From NCBI GenBank assembly GCA_028695495.1, contig JAQVIX010000002.1:1-64000 (forward strand): 64,000 nucleotides of DNA, written 5' to 3'. This DNA is from Candidatus Cloacimonadota bacterium (GTDB lineage: Bacteria; Cloacimonadota; Cloacimonadia; Cloacimonadales; Cloacimonadaceae). The notes below the pieces were generated by a model. It was not told where the DNA came from and ran no database searches. It saw only the letters and a program-made list of their open reading frames with translations. A program made the position numbers and the translations under genes. The stretch's first letter is position 1. Every line of letters begins with the position of its first letter. This document shows, one piece after another, positions 1 through 8,875 of the stretch.

Positions 1-300
1 TTTTAGGTATTAGGCGTTGCGCTCGTTTCGAGAGTAACTTGTTAGGTTTAAGACTTTTATTTGTGGCGTATTTGCGCAAATTAGCGGTGCTTAATTTTCA
101 TTTACAGGTAACCCATAACCCAAAATCGATACCCCCGCCATGAGCGCAGCTATGATCAACCTGCGCTTGCGCAGCCGTCATTATTCATCATTCATCATTC
201 ATTAGCTGAGCGCAGCGAAGCAAACCTCCCCGTCTGCCTCCCTCGCAATGCCCTCACCTCTACCCAGAATTTGCCGGTAGAGACGAGGGCATTGTGAGGG
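1..300 (+). repeat. Long dispersed repeat R3, copy A, ending in a hairpin
   Basis: About 300 bases here match 18163-18436 in the same orientation, with scattered differences and one more diverged stretch near the middle. The block contains a distinctive conserved part (about 5-150 here) and ends in a stem-loop at about 239-300, whose arms begin CCCTCGCAATGCCCTC and pair with a mirrored GAGGGCATTG arm. A third copy of only the hairpin lies at 49710-49762. The repeat is cut by the window edge, so its true left end is unknown. No protein is supported here. Confidence 0.8.
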
Positions 301-338
301 AAAGAGACGGGTGAGCGGCGGTTGGGGTTCCTGATACA

Positions 339-802
339 AAAATGAACAACATAACAAGGAATATCTGGACATTATTTGTTGCGGTGTTCATTTTGGCAGA
401 ATGCCCCGAAATGCCATACCTATCCGATATATTTAACATGCCTGCCGAGCGGAACCCCGTTAGGGGTGGCATTTTAGATAGCATCCGTGTCACAGCACAC
501 AAAATGTAATAAAACCCCATCCCCTCCCTTTTTTATATTCAAAATCCCCGTGGATTTTGAATATAAAAAAGGGAGGGGATGGGGGATAAAAAGACAATTA
601 TCAAAATGCATCTATTACCCAGGGTTTATCTTGCCAAAATATCGCAAGCTCATTTTGGACAAGAACACCCTGGGCTATCTAAACTGCCACTCCTAACGGA
701 GTTCTGCTCGGTTGTATGTTTTAGCATTTCTTGAGGGTACCAAATTCCGAACTTATCTGATAATGGTAAAATGAATAACACTACAAGGAATGTTCACACC
801 TG
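339..802 (+). repeat. Composite palindromic repeat R2, copy 1
   Basis: This block has the same parts as two later copies: flanks resembling 38760-38880, a 'gagcggaacccc..ggggtggcattttagatag' type segment (shown in pieces at 433-480 and mirrored at 660-705), a perfect central hairpin, and a second hairpin starting CCCAGGGT and ending ACCCTGGG at 618-676. The whole block is roughly an inverted repeat about its centre. It has no coding signal. Other copies are at about 38551-38880 and, inverted, at 50003-50326. Confidence 0.75.
515..584. repeat. Perfect 33-bp hairpin at the centre of R2 copy 1
   Basis: The arms 515-547 and 552-584 are perfect reverse complements around a 4-base loop. The outer part (CCCCATCCCCTCCC) resembles the other R2 copies, but the inner arm is AT-rich and quite different from them. 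Nothing resembling a T-tract follows, so a simple terminator is unlikely. Confidence 0.95.
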
Positions 803-814
803 AAATGTTCTGCT

Positions 815-1027
815 ACTTGAAGTCAATGCGCTTGTGAAAGGCGTTGATCGGGTAAAAGGCGGATAAGCGCCATTAACTCCAAGGGCTTCCGTGTCCCGTG
901 GAGTTTATGGCGGCAAAATATCTATGCCCTTTGCGTCAGCATCTGATAAACCATTGCGAGCCTGCGAGCAATACCGCCATTGTTCATTATTCATTTGCTT
1001 AGCGAAGCGAAGCTCCGCCACCATTTT
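815..1027. repeat. Gene-free stretch with fragments of short dispersed repeats
   Basis: The stretch holds a fragment related to 17817-17885, 49295-49355 and 50590-50655 (core GGCGGATAAGCGCC), half of the 66-base palindromic element R4 at about 893-935 (core GTTTATGGCGGCAAAATAT), and a 'cattgttcattattcatt' type stretch also seen near 180, 18030 and 50755. Short open frames through it change frame between copies and are not believable genes. Confidence 0.6.
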
Positions 1028-2878
1028 TCATTCAATCAAATCTCCCACCAAACAATTCTTCCCCCAATCCACCTCATATACCACTATGTGAAAGCTCTCT
1101 TCCTGCGGCATCGCCTCGCTTATCATTAAAACCGTTTTGCCCCAGGGCATTAGCTCCACTTTTAGTTTTCCATTCACATGACCGCGGTGCCAGGCTTTGA
1201 GCGGATTGTGCAATTCATTTTGCTCGATATACTTCAAAAACCAATAGCGTTCGCTCTGCTGCATTAGCTCCCTTATTTGCAATATGCGCTTTTCGATAGG
1301 CGCTATCATTGTTTGCAATTCCGTTTGGCTAAAGCATAAGGCATCCCCCTGTAAATGGCTAATAATTTGCATTTGATTGATGAGGTCCACCACACGGCGG
1401 ATGGGGCTGCTGGCATGCAGATATGCCCCTGCACCGATGCCGGGATGATATTCGGGGGTGGTAGAAAGGTATGCCGTATTTGTGGCATATTGCTGCTGTG
1501 AATCGTAATACTTATTGATATTGCGGTAGATGAGAGGAAGTTTTGCTTTGGCGCAAATCCCGGCAATGGTGGAATTGTAGAGGATCATTAGCTCTTCGAT
1601 CAATACTCTACCGGGGCTTTGCGGGTCTATTTTTCGCATCTGCAACGTGCCATTATTTATACAAACCTGGTAATAGGGCAGCTTCTCTTCGTAGTTCTCC
1701 CGTTTTTCTTTGAGCAATTTGGCAATCTGGATTAGCGTTTCAAAGGGCTTTTCCATGGCGCGCCGGGCTACTTCGTTGTAGCTGAAATTGCGGGAAATCC
1801 CGATGCGTTCCAGCTTAAGTTCGTGCCTTATTATCTCATAAGCTCTGTCCAGATAGAAATATTGGGAGATTACCGGCATTATCCTGCCGCTTTTGAGGGA
1901 GAAGCGCTCTTGCACATATTGCGGCGGTAGCATGGAAATGGTTTCCGGCGGCAGATACAGCGAGGATACCCTATAGAGCGCTTCCTGAAATAAGGCGGTT
2001 CCAGCCTCTATCTGCCTTGCCACTAAACTGATATGGATGCCCAGGCGATAGCCCGCTTCCCGCTTTTCAAGGCTTATAGCATCGTCGTAGTCTTGGCTAT
2101 CCTCATCATCTATTGAGAAAGCGCTTTGTTCCGCCACGGGCAAAGCTTCCCAAACCGCCTCTGCCAAAGGATAATCCTCCTCAAAAGCGATGGGCATGCC
2201 AGATGCTTCAAAAATGGGGTCTTGCGCCGTCTCGCCTAAGCTTCGGCGCAATCCGATTGCCAGATTCTGTACGCCTTTTTCGCCGGCAAAGTCTTTGAGC
2301 ACTTTCTCCAAATCCTCTGTCTTTTCCCCTTGCAGATACGCCCTTAGTTCCTGCCGCAGCAGCCTGCTATCCGCCTCGTTTAGCTCTTCCTTGCCCGCCA
2401 AATAGTCTGTAAGGCGCTTTAGCCAATTCTGCCGTTCCTGCTTTGCTATCTGCTTGGTTTTCAATAGCATTGTCTGCTCTTCGCTAAGGCGGTAAAACTT
2501 CTCATGCTTTTGCTGATATAACAAAGACTGCTGCTTCAGGTGCAGATACAGTGCAAAACGCCATAAATCCGTTTCGATCTGGTATTTCTGGCAGATTTCG
2601 CTAAAGGTTTCGCCTGCAAGCGGCAGCGCTTGCATCGTTTCACTAAGCCCCAAAGCTTGATGGTAAAAGCTCTTTAAGGCTTCCGGATTTTGGGCGCGGA
2701 GATCGCGGGAGACCAATAAAAGACGGGCGGGAACTAAAGTATAGCCTTCGCCTTCGGTGCCGGTAAGATGCAATCTATTGCCATCTATTTCGGTAATATA
2801 AGCAAAGCGCAGCATATTCTGCTGGTAAAAGAGAGCCACTTTGCCCAGGGAAGCGGTATCTATTTGCGGATGCGTCAT
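1028..2878 (-). CDS. RNB-domain (RNase II family) ribonuclease
   Basis: A 616-residue protein of the RNase II/R superfamily, which degrades RNA processively from the 3' end with hydrolytic, metal-dependent chemistry. The family's acidic metal-binding cluster is visible as IDDEDSQDYDDAI at residues 256-268, and the C-terminal signature appears as HASSPIRRVVDL near residue 487. The first 200 residues are a helical and beta-barrel-like N-terminal region unlike the double cold-shock domains of E. coli RNase II or RNase R, and the C-terminal S1-like part is short. The architecture is closer to the shorter RNB proteins of cyanobacteria and plastids. The gene stands alone; tRNA-Arg(CCT) lies 35 bases upstream on the same strand. 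Its 3' end reaches into repeat-rich DNA with no clear terminator. The family call is firm; the exact RNA substrate is unknown. Confidence 0.92.
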   Translation of the reverse strand: MTHPQIDTASLGKVALFYQQNMLRFAYITEIDGNRLHLTGTEGEGYTLVPARLLLVSRDLRAQNPEALKSFYHQALGLSETMQALPLAGETFSEICQKYQIETDLWRFALYLHLKQQSLLYQQKHEKFYRLSEEQTMLLKTKQIAKQERQNWLKRLTDYLAGKEELNEADSRLLRQELRAYLQGEKTEDLEKVLKDFAGEKGVQNLAIGLRRSLGETAQDPIFEASGMPIAFEEDYPLAEAVWEALPVAEQSAFSIDDEDSQDYDDAISLEKREAGYRLGIHISLVARQIEAGTALFQEALYRVSSLYLPPETISMLPPQYVQERFSLKSGRIMPVISQYFYLDRAYEIIRHELKLERIGISRNFSYNEVARRAMEKPFETLIQIAKLLKEKRENYEEKLPYYQVCINNGTLQMRKIDPQSPGRVLIEELMILYNSTIAGICAKAKLPLIYRNINKYYDSQQQYATNTAYLSTTPEYHPGIGAGAYLHASSPIRRVVDLINQMQIISHLQGDALCFSQTELQTMIAPIEKRILQIRELMQQSERYWFLKYIEQNELHNPLKAWHRGHVNGKLKVELMPWGKTVLMISEAMPQEESFHIVVYEVDWGKNCLVGDLIE

Positions 2879-2913
2879 AGTGTCCTTATCTTCATATTTG
2901 GGTAATAATTAAC

Positions 2914-2989
2914 TGGCGCCCCTGGGAGGAATCGAACTTCCGACCAACGGTTTAGGAAACCGCTGCTCTATCCCCTGAGCTACAGGGGC
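2914..2989 (-). tRNA. tRNA-Arg (anticodon CCT)
   Basis: Read on the minus strand the sequence folds into a complete cloverleaf: acceptor GCCCCTG paired with CAGGGGC, D arm GCTC..GAGC, anticodon stem GCGGT/ACCGT with loop TTCCTAA, and a TTCGATT T-loop. The anticodon CCT reads the AGG arginine codon. The discriminator G is followed by CCA encoded in the DNA (2914-2916). It lies between the RNB gene and asd. Confidence 0.96.
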
Positions 2990-3101
2990 GCACATCTAAA
3001 ACAATCTTTTTTACTGCCGTCATTTCGTCAAGTTTACATTGACAAAATCCGGCGATTTATCATTCTGGCTTGCAAATAAATGCTTAAGATAAGGAATTAA
3101 A

Positions 3102-4079
3102 ATGAGAATCGCAGTAGTTGGCGCCAGCGGTGAAGTGGGCAGGATGATCCTGCGTTACTTAGAAGAGCTGGATTTCCGCCCCAAAAGCCTGGATTTGTAT
3201 GCCTCGGCAAAGTCCGCAGGCAATACCCTTTACTATTTGGATAAGGGTATAGAAATAAAAGAATTAACCGAAAGCAGCTTTGAAGCTGGATACGACTATG
3301 TATTCTTTGCTGCCGGTGGCGGAATTGCGCGCAGCCATGCGCCGGTGGCGGGAGTGCGTAGCAGCCTGGTAATCGATAATTCCTCTGCTTTTCGCAAAAA
3401 TCCGGATATTCCGCTCATAGTGCCGGAGATAAATGGCGATCTGCTTAAAAGTTATCAGGGCATTGTATCAAATCCAAATTGCAGCAGCATTCAGATGCTT
3501 TTGCCGCTATCTGCGCTGGATAAAGCTTACACACTAAAGAAGATAGTGGTGGCTACTTATCAGGCGGTATCCGGCAGCGGATATGGCGGAATCCAAACCC
3601 TTTTGGCGCAGCGCGCGGGAGCCAAAGATAAGGGGATTTATCCGGAAATCATTGATCTGAATATAATTCCGCAGATCGGAGTCTTTATGGATAGCGGCTA
3701 CAGCATGGAAGAAGAAAAGATGATAAATGAAACGCATAAGATACTGCGGAATGAAGAGATCGCCATCTCGCCCACCACCGTGCGCGTGCCCGTAATCTAT
3801 GGGCACAGTGAGGCGGTTTATGCCGAATTTGAGCGCGATATCGAGCTACAGGAAGCGGGGGAATTGCTTAAGGCAGCGCCGGGTGTGCAGTTCCATGAAA
3901 ATAACTATCTCTGTCCCCTGGATATTGCCAATTCCAATCTTTCCCACGTATGCCGCTTGCGCTATGGCGTGGATAGGCGCTCTTTGAACTTCTGGAATCT
4001 GGGGCATAATGTGCGCATCGGTGCCGCCGCCAATGCCGTTAATATCATGTTGAAACATATAGAGTTAAATAATGGCTAA
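3102..4079 (+). CDS. asd: Aspartate-semialdehyde dehydrogenase
   Basis: A 325-residue enzyme that reduces aspartyl phosphate to aspartate semialdehyde with NADPH, the branch point to lysine/diaminopimelate, threonine and methionine. The N-terminal nucleotide-binding loop GASGEVG is at residues 7-13. The catalytic cysteine is Cys127 in SNPNCSSIQ, and the substrate-binding region RVPVIYGHSEAV is near 228-239. Length and motifs are normal for the family. Start chosen at the ATG after AAGGAATTAAA. The stop overlaps the start of the next gene by 8 bases, so the two are very likely translated together. A TTGACA box at 3039-3044 could be the -35 element, but no good -10 is seen. Confidence 0.96.
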   Translation: MRIAVVGASGEVGRMILRYLEELDFRPKSLDLYASAKSAGNTLYYLDKGIEIKELTESSFEAGYDYVFFAAGGGIARSHAPVAGVRSSLVIDNSSAFRKNPDIPLIVPEINGDLLKSYQGIVSNPNCSSIQMLLPLSALDKAYTLKKIVVATYQAVSGSGYGGIQTLLAQRAGAKDKGIYPEIIDLNIIPQIGVFMDSGYSMEEEKMINETHKILRNEEIAISPTTVRVPVIYGHSEAVYAEFERDIELQEAGELLKAAPGVQFHENNYLCPLDIANSNLSHVCRLRYGVDRRSLNFWNLGHNVRIGAAANAVNIMLKHIELNNG

Positions 4080-5205
4080 GATAGATCTTGCCCAAATCCG
4101 CAAAGACTTGCATCAGATACCAGAGCTGGCGTTTGAAGAGTATAAGACCAAAGCTTATATCAAAAGAGCTGTGGAAGGCTGGCTGGCGGAAGCTGATATG
4201 CCTTGTGAACTCATTGAGTTTCAGCGCTCTACCGGGTTGCTATTGGTTTATCGGGGCGCTGTAGCAGGGGGTGCCTTTCAGCTTTTCCGTGCGGATATGG
4301 ACGCCCTGCCTTTGGAGGAAGCTACGGGGGTGGATTTTAGCTCCCAGCATCCGGGCATTATGCACGCCTGCGGACACGATATCCATATTACGGTGCTATT
4401 GGGGCTTATCCATAAGGTATTGCAAAATAGACCGGCGGCGAACCTGCTCTTTCTCTTTCAGCCTGCCGAAGAGGGTAAAGGTGGGGCAGAGAGCATCCTG
4501 GGCGAAGGGCTGCTGCAACGCTATAATATATCAGAGGTTTATGCCCTGCATATTGCCTCTGGTATGCCGGTGGGCACCATCAGCAGCCGGGCAGGGGTCT
4601 TCTTTGGTATCCCGCAGGAGTTTGACCTCTGTTTCTATGGCAAATCCGCCCATGTAGCCTTTCCCGAAGAGGGGGTAAATGCTATTGCCTGTGCGGTAGA
4701 TTTCTTGCAGGAGATTCAGCCGGCAATCCGGGAATTGGCAAAAGAAGAGCGCATTATCGTACACGTTGGCAAAATGCAGGGTGGGCGCATCCGCAACGTA
4801 ATTGCCGATGAATGCTGTTTGGAAGGCACGCACCGCACTTTAAAGCGCGGCACCAAAGAGGCGGTAAATCAGCTTTTGGAGCACACAGCGGCGCGCGTGG
4901 CAAAACGGCACATGGCGCGGCATAGCCTCCAGCTTTTGGGTTCGTACGACCCCGTGGTAAACGATAAAAAGCTGTATCAGGAGTTAGTAAAACGCAGCCA
5001 GGCATTGGGTTATCAGTTCGTAGAATCGCCGGTAATGATGACGGGAGAGGACTTTGGCTTCTTTACCACGCTCTATCCGGGCTTGCTGTTTTGGCTGGGT
5101 GGCGGCTGCGAAGAGGCGCTGCATTCTTCCCGCTTTTTGCCGGAGGAAAGCGCCATTCAGGTGGGGACAGATGTGTTTTATGAGATGATCAGGAGGCTGT
5201 CCTGA
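4072..5205 (+). CDS. M20-family amidohydrolase, probable N-acetyl-diaminopimelate deacetylase
   Basis: A 377-residue metallohydrolase of the M20/amidohydrolase family (YkuR/DapL-like, HipO-like). Metal-binding and catalytic motifs are clear: RADMDALPLEE at 73-83, HACGHD at 98-103 and PAEEGKGGAE at 131-140. Members remove acyl groups from amino acids. Because it overlaps asd by 8 bases, I infer that it works in lysine/diaminopimelate synthesis by the acetylase route, as N-acetyl-LL-diaminopimelate deacetylase; a general hippurate or N-acyl amino acid hydrolase remains possible. The last three residues (Arg-Leu-Ser) and the TGA stop are supplied by the terminal inverted repeat of a dispersed element (R1 copy 1), so the native C-terminus may have been altered. 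Confidence 0.88.
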   Translation: MAKIDLAQIRKDLHQIPELAFEEYKTKAYIKRAVEGWLAEADMPCELIEFQRSTGLLLVYRGAVAGGAFQLFRADMDALPLEEATGVDFSSQHPGIMHACGHDIHITVLLGLIHKVLQNRPAANLLFLFQPAEEGKGGAESILGEGLLQRYNISEVYALHIASGMPVGTISSRAGVFFGIPQEFDLCFYGKSAHVAFPEEGVNAIACAVDFLQEIQPAIRELAKEERIIVHVGKMQGGRIRNVIADECCLEGTHRTLKRGTKEAVNQLLEHTAARVAKRHMARHSLQLLGSYDPVVNDKKLYQELVKRSQALGYQFVESPVMMTGEDFGFFTTLYPGLLFWLGGGCEEALHSSRFLPEESAIQVGTDVFYEMIRRLS

Positions 5206-5407
5206 AATATGCAAACAACACAACAATAAGAAATGTTCACCCCTGAAATGTAGGGGTTCAATGCCTTGAACCCGCCGAAATTAGCACGCAAAAGGTAATC
5301 ATTGCGGATTATATACCAATTCCTTAGCGGTGTGCGCTACGCCTTGCGCCCCTACACTCCCAATGTGGCAGATATCGTGCTTGCTTTTGGCATTTCAGGA
5401 CAACCTC
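5194..5407 (-). repeat. MITE-like dispersed repeat R1, copy 1
   Basis: It begins AGGCTGTCC and ends GGACAACCTC, the near-matching inverted ends seen in the other copies. Internally it carries the shared hairpin region around GGGTTCAATGCCTTGAACCC and a version of the 'GCACGATATC' end segment read on the other strand. It is somewhat shorter than the 245-base copies and is internally diverged. It fills the gap between the convergent M20 and aroB genes and provides the M20 stop codon. Confidence 0.85.
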
Positions 5408-5459
5408 AATTGAAAATTGAAAATGGAGAATGGAAGGTGTAAGCTCTACGCCCGCAAAC

Positions 5460-6404
5460 CTATATCACTTCTACTTTACGAAAGCCTGTGGCAATAGGCA
5501 CCATACCACCCTGTTTCTTATCCTGCGCTAAACACCTTGTCACCATCTCTTTATCCAAATCTTGTACATCTCGAATAAGCCCCTCCGGCAAGGGATATTT
5601 ATCCAATTCCTCTATAATCCTTTGGTAATCCGCTTCGGGCAGATAGCCTTTGCGGTAGCTTTGTTCCACTTCACTATAGATTCCCATCACTACTGCATCC
5701 CCGTGTTTATAGCGATAATCCAGAAGCGTTTCATAAACATGCCCATAACTATGCCCAAAGTTTAGCAGCCGCCGGATGCCTTTATCATAAGGGTCTTCTG
5801 CGCATAGCCGCATCTTGTACAGGGCATATTCCATTATCTGCTCTGCATTGGGGATGCTGCCGGCTTGCAGGTTTACTTCGCTTAATTCATTACAGAGCAA
5901 ATAGCTCTTCAGCATTTCCGCTTTGCCCTGGCGCAATTCCATTTCCGGCAAGCTCTTAAGGAACTCTGGATAAATGATTACCGCTTCTGCCGGGTAAAAG
6001 CTGCCAATCAGATTGCGATGCCCCAGATGGTTAAGCGCGCTCTTGCCGCCCAATGCCGCATCTACCATTGCCAAAAGGGTACTGGGATGTAGCTTTAAGC
6101 GGCAGCCGCGCTTGAAGGTGGCAGCAGCGAAAGCGGCAATATCGCAGGTAATCCCTCCGCCTAATACCTGTATTATCTCGCTGCGGCGCAGCTTGTTCTT
6201 TGCCAGGAACTCATATATTCCCGCTAAGCTCTCCCAGCTTTTTGTTTTCTCACTGGCTTTTAGGGGATAAATTGCCAAACTTTTGTCAAATAGCTCTGGA
6301 TATAGTGCCAAAAGCTTTTCATCGCAGATTATTACGCCTTCCTGAGGGGATTTTAGGCTGTCGCAAAGCCTTATCCTCTCCGGCGCTAGGTAGTAGCTCT
6401 TCAT
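5460..6404 (-). CDS. aroB: 3-dehydroquinate synthase
   Basis: A 314-residue NAD- and Zn-dependent enzyme of the shikimate pathway, converting DAHP to 3-dehydroquinate. Visible family signatures are GGGITCDIAAFAAATFKRG at 82-100, GKAEMLK at 160-166 with the zinc-binding Glu163, NFGHSYGH at 215-222, and HGD starting at His234. It is somewhat shorter than the usual 340-370 residues, mainly through compact ends, but no catalytic motif is missing. The start ATG overlaps the stop of the upstream propeller gene by one base (TAATG), so it is the last gene of an envelope operon and is probably translationally coupled. No other aromatic pathway genes are seen here. Confidence 0.93.
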   Translation of the reverse strand: MKSYYLAPERIRLCDSLKSPQEGVIICDEKLLALYPELFDKSLAIYPLKASEKTKSWESLAGIYEFLAKNKLRRSEIIQVLGGGITCDIAAFAAATFKRGCRLKLHPSTLLAMVDAALGGKSALNHLGHRNLIGSFYPAEAVIIYPEFLKSLPEMELRQGKAEMLKSYLLCNELSEVNLQAGSIPNAEQIMEYALYKMRLCAEDPYDKGIRRLLNFGHSYGHVYETLLDYRYKHGDAVVMGIYSEVEQSYRKGYLPEADYQRIIEELDKYPLPEGLIRDVQDLDKEMVTRCLAQDKKQGGMVPIATGFRKVEVI

Positions 6405-8875
6405 TACTGCTTGATAAGTGCTAATTTGCCTCGCATAGTATTGCCCTTATCATCCATAATGGCAAAGTAATAGATGCCGCTGGCTACCAGATTCCCAGCC
6501 TTATTTCTGCCGTCCCATTCAAAGCGGGAAAAGAGGTTTTCCTTTAGCTCCTGGATCAAAAGCCCGCTGGCGCTATAGATGCGACATTCGTTTTTGCCTT
6601 TGGGCATGCTGTCGCTGGGCAAGTTCACAAGCTGTACGGTGCTTTTGCCATTGGCGTAAAAGGGATTGGGAAAGGCTTTTACTTCGTTTAACTGGCTGTT
6701 TGGCTTTATGCTACGCCCAATCCTTAAGGTGTTTAGCCCATCGGGAGTGCCTATCAGCAGTTTGCCGTCCAGGGGATCGTAGCCCAGCGAGATAATGCGG
6801 TCGGCAAGTAGCGGACTATTATCTTTGTAATAACTGGTAAAGCGCTCCGTTACAGGGTCATACATCGTTATCCCATGGTCATAGCTACCCACCCAGATTC
6901 TACCAAAGGGATCGCCATAGATGGAGTTTGGCACGGTGGTAAAGCTGCCCCAAAGCCGCTCTTCATCCTCATAGTAAAGGGTTTCGTTTACCCATTCATT
7001 GCGCTCAAAGGAATATTTCAGGCGTTTGATATTGATGTCGTAGCGATACCAATCCTCTTCGTCCCACATATACAGCCCAGAACCGGAGGCGATGAAGTGA
7101 TACCAACCGGCATAAGGGGTTTTGGTGCTTGCCACGCCGTAGATGGTGCCGCTATTCAATTCTGGCGGCATATTCGTTTCCCATAGTGCACCGTCTGTTT
7201 CGGGGATGCTGTCGTGTTTCCAGATACTTAGCCCGTTATCGTATTCGGTGCCAAAGAAGTATTGTCTGCCATTGTGGTAAGCGTTTAATACCCGCTGGGA
7301 GTTGCTATTCTTAAGGGTAAAATCACGTATTTTGGTGAAATCAGGGGCAATTACGCTTACACCATCGTCGTAGCACAATACCAGCATATTGCCGTGAAGG
7401 TCGCGATGGATGCCGTGCACGGTATTGCCCAAAATCTTTGGAGTATTGGGGAGATAATCGGTATATTGCACCCAACCGCTGAGGTCATAATCCTGTACGC
7501 CGCGTTTGGTAAGGCGCAGCCATTTGTCATCTGCCTCGTCGTAAATACACACGGCATTGAACCAGCCATTGTCTGCCGGCTCGGAGTCCCAGGTGCCAAA
7601 CCACATTCTGCCCTGCGTATCTTCCGTTACTTGCAGGATGTTATCCGAATGCAGTGGGCTATTGTGGATATTGAAGGTATGCCAGTCGCTGCGGTTATAG
7701 CGGCTTACGCCCAGCGTGCCCTTGGGCACCATCTGATGCCCGATATTGCCGCTGGAAAACCACAGATCATTCCGGCTATCACTATAGCTAAAGCTTATTC
7801 TGGGAAAGCCGATGCTTACGGGGTTATATACCAGCCAATTGTCATCTTCCCAGCGGGCAATGCCTTCGCCCCAGGTGCAAAGGTAAATCTGCCCGTCATA
7901 TTCCTGTATGTTGGCGATGCTGGCAATGCCCAAACCCGCTTCATTTTCACGGAAATAGCGTATATCATCGCCGGGGGATACACTTACCAAAAGCGAGTCC
8001 GAATCCCGTTCATAGCGAAAGCGGCTGTGGTCCCAGCGTCCGTTGGCAATCCATAGCATGCCGTCCGATGCCATCAGGATTTGCGATATATCCTTTATGT
8101 GTTCTCGCTCCAATACTATTTCCTGCCAGGTGTTTGCGCTTATTTCTTTGGTAAATACACGTCCTGAGGAGGCTATCGCCATCTTGTCTCTATTTAGCGA
8201 AAAACAGTAAGGTGCTATTATCGGAGGCAGTCCGGCGGCATCATCGCCCAATTTATGCCAGCTGCTATCTACATCCAGGGAGTCGATATGCACGTAGTTT
8301 ATTCCCGCTTCGGTATTTAGATACAGCAGTTTATCTTCCGTTAAGTGCATCTCCAATACATTGTCGTGCAAAAGTGCATCGTGAGTATTATAGCGGGTAT
8401 ATTGGTTTAGCATCAGCGGGAAATTGATGCCAGAGAGGTAGCTATAGCTCGCCAGCCCCTGCGTGGTGGCTACCAGGATAGTGTTGCCATATTCCAGGAT
8501 GGCGTTTATGGAAAGCGAGGGTAAGCCTAATTCCAGGTTCAGGTTTTGCACTCCGGCATCGCTTACAATGCTGATGCCATCATTGCGCGAACCCAGCCAG
8601 AGCCGCTCGCTTCCTTCTATCTTTGCTAGGCGGTAGATGTCGTTCGATACTATCCCCTCGCCGGTATTGATGTGCTTTAGCTCCTTTAGCTCATTAAAAG
8701 GCAGGCTCTCCGCCCCTTGCAGCTTCAGCACTCCGCCCCAGCTACAGATATAGATATCATCACCTTCTTTTTCCAAATAGTAGCTGTGGTTAGTATTGTT
8801 TATCGTTCCCCAATTCTGCGCCGCCAAAGCGCTTAAGCTAAGTATTATTAGCAGGATAAAGTATGTCTTCTTCAT
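6404..8875 (-). CDS. Secreted beta-propeller protein with C-terminal sorting domain
   Basis: An 823-residue protein with an N-terminal signal peptide (hydrophobic residues 4-18, then AAQN). The body has repeated blades of the two-component-regulator propeller type, for example LWLGSRNDG, MLWIANG, LWFSSG, RMWFGTWD, RIWVGSYDHG and LLIGTPDG. The last 90 residues are a FlgD/Ig-like fold beginning AFPNPF and ending in a basic stretch, typical of secretion and sorting tails in FCB bacteria (type IX-like). Unlike classical two-component propeller proteins it has no kinase domain, so a surface or periplasmic binding role is more likely than signalling. It overlaps the upstream WecA-like gene by 4 bases and aroB by 1. 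Its exact function is unknown. Confidence 0.85.
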   Translation of the reverse strand: MKKTYFILLIILSLSALAAQNWGTINNTNHSYYLEKEGDDIYICSWGGVLKLQGAESLPFNELKELKHINTGEGIVSNDIYRLAKIEGSERLWLGSRNDGISIVSDAGVQNLNLELGLPSLSINAILEYGNTILVATTQGLASYSYLSGINFPLMLNQYTRYNTHDALLHDNVLEMHLTEDKLLYLNTEAGINYVHIDSLDVDSSWHKLGDDAAGLPPIIAPYCFSLNRDKMAIASSGRVFTKEISANTWQEIVLEREHIKDISQILMASDGMLWIANGRWDHSRFRYERDSDSLLVSVSPGDDIRYFRENEAGLGIASIANIQEYDGQIYLCTWGEGIARWEDDNWLVYNPVSIGFPRISFSYSDSRNDLWFSSGNIGHQMVPKGTLGVSRYNRSDWHTFNIHNSPLHSDNILQVTEDTQGRMWFGTWDSEPADNGWFNAVCIYDEADDKWLRLTKRGVQDYDLSGWVQYTDYLPNTPKILGNTVHGIHRDLHGNMLVLCYDDGVSVIAPDFTKIRDFTLKNSNSQRVLNAYHNGRQYFFGTEYDNGLSIWKHDSIPETDGALWETNMPPELNSGTIYGVASTKTPYAGWYHFIASGSGLYMWDEEDWYRYDINIKRLKYSFERNEWVNETLYYEDEERLWGSFTTVPNSIYGDPFGRIWVGSYDHGITMYDPVTERFTSYYKDNSPLLADRIISLGYDPLDGKLLIGTPDGLNTLRIGRSIKPNSQLNEVKAFPNPFYANGKSTVQLVNLPSDSMPKGKNECRIYSASGLLIQELKENLFSRFEWDGRNKAGNLVASGIYYFAIMDDKGNTMRGKLALIKQ

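Noticed and set aside
7394-8056. A 220-codon plus-strand frame inside the propeller gene
   Set aside because: Antisense shadow of a well-supported gene, no ribosome site and no known pattern.
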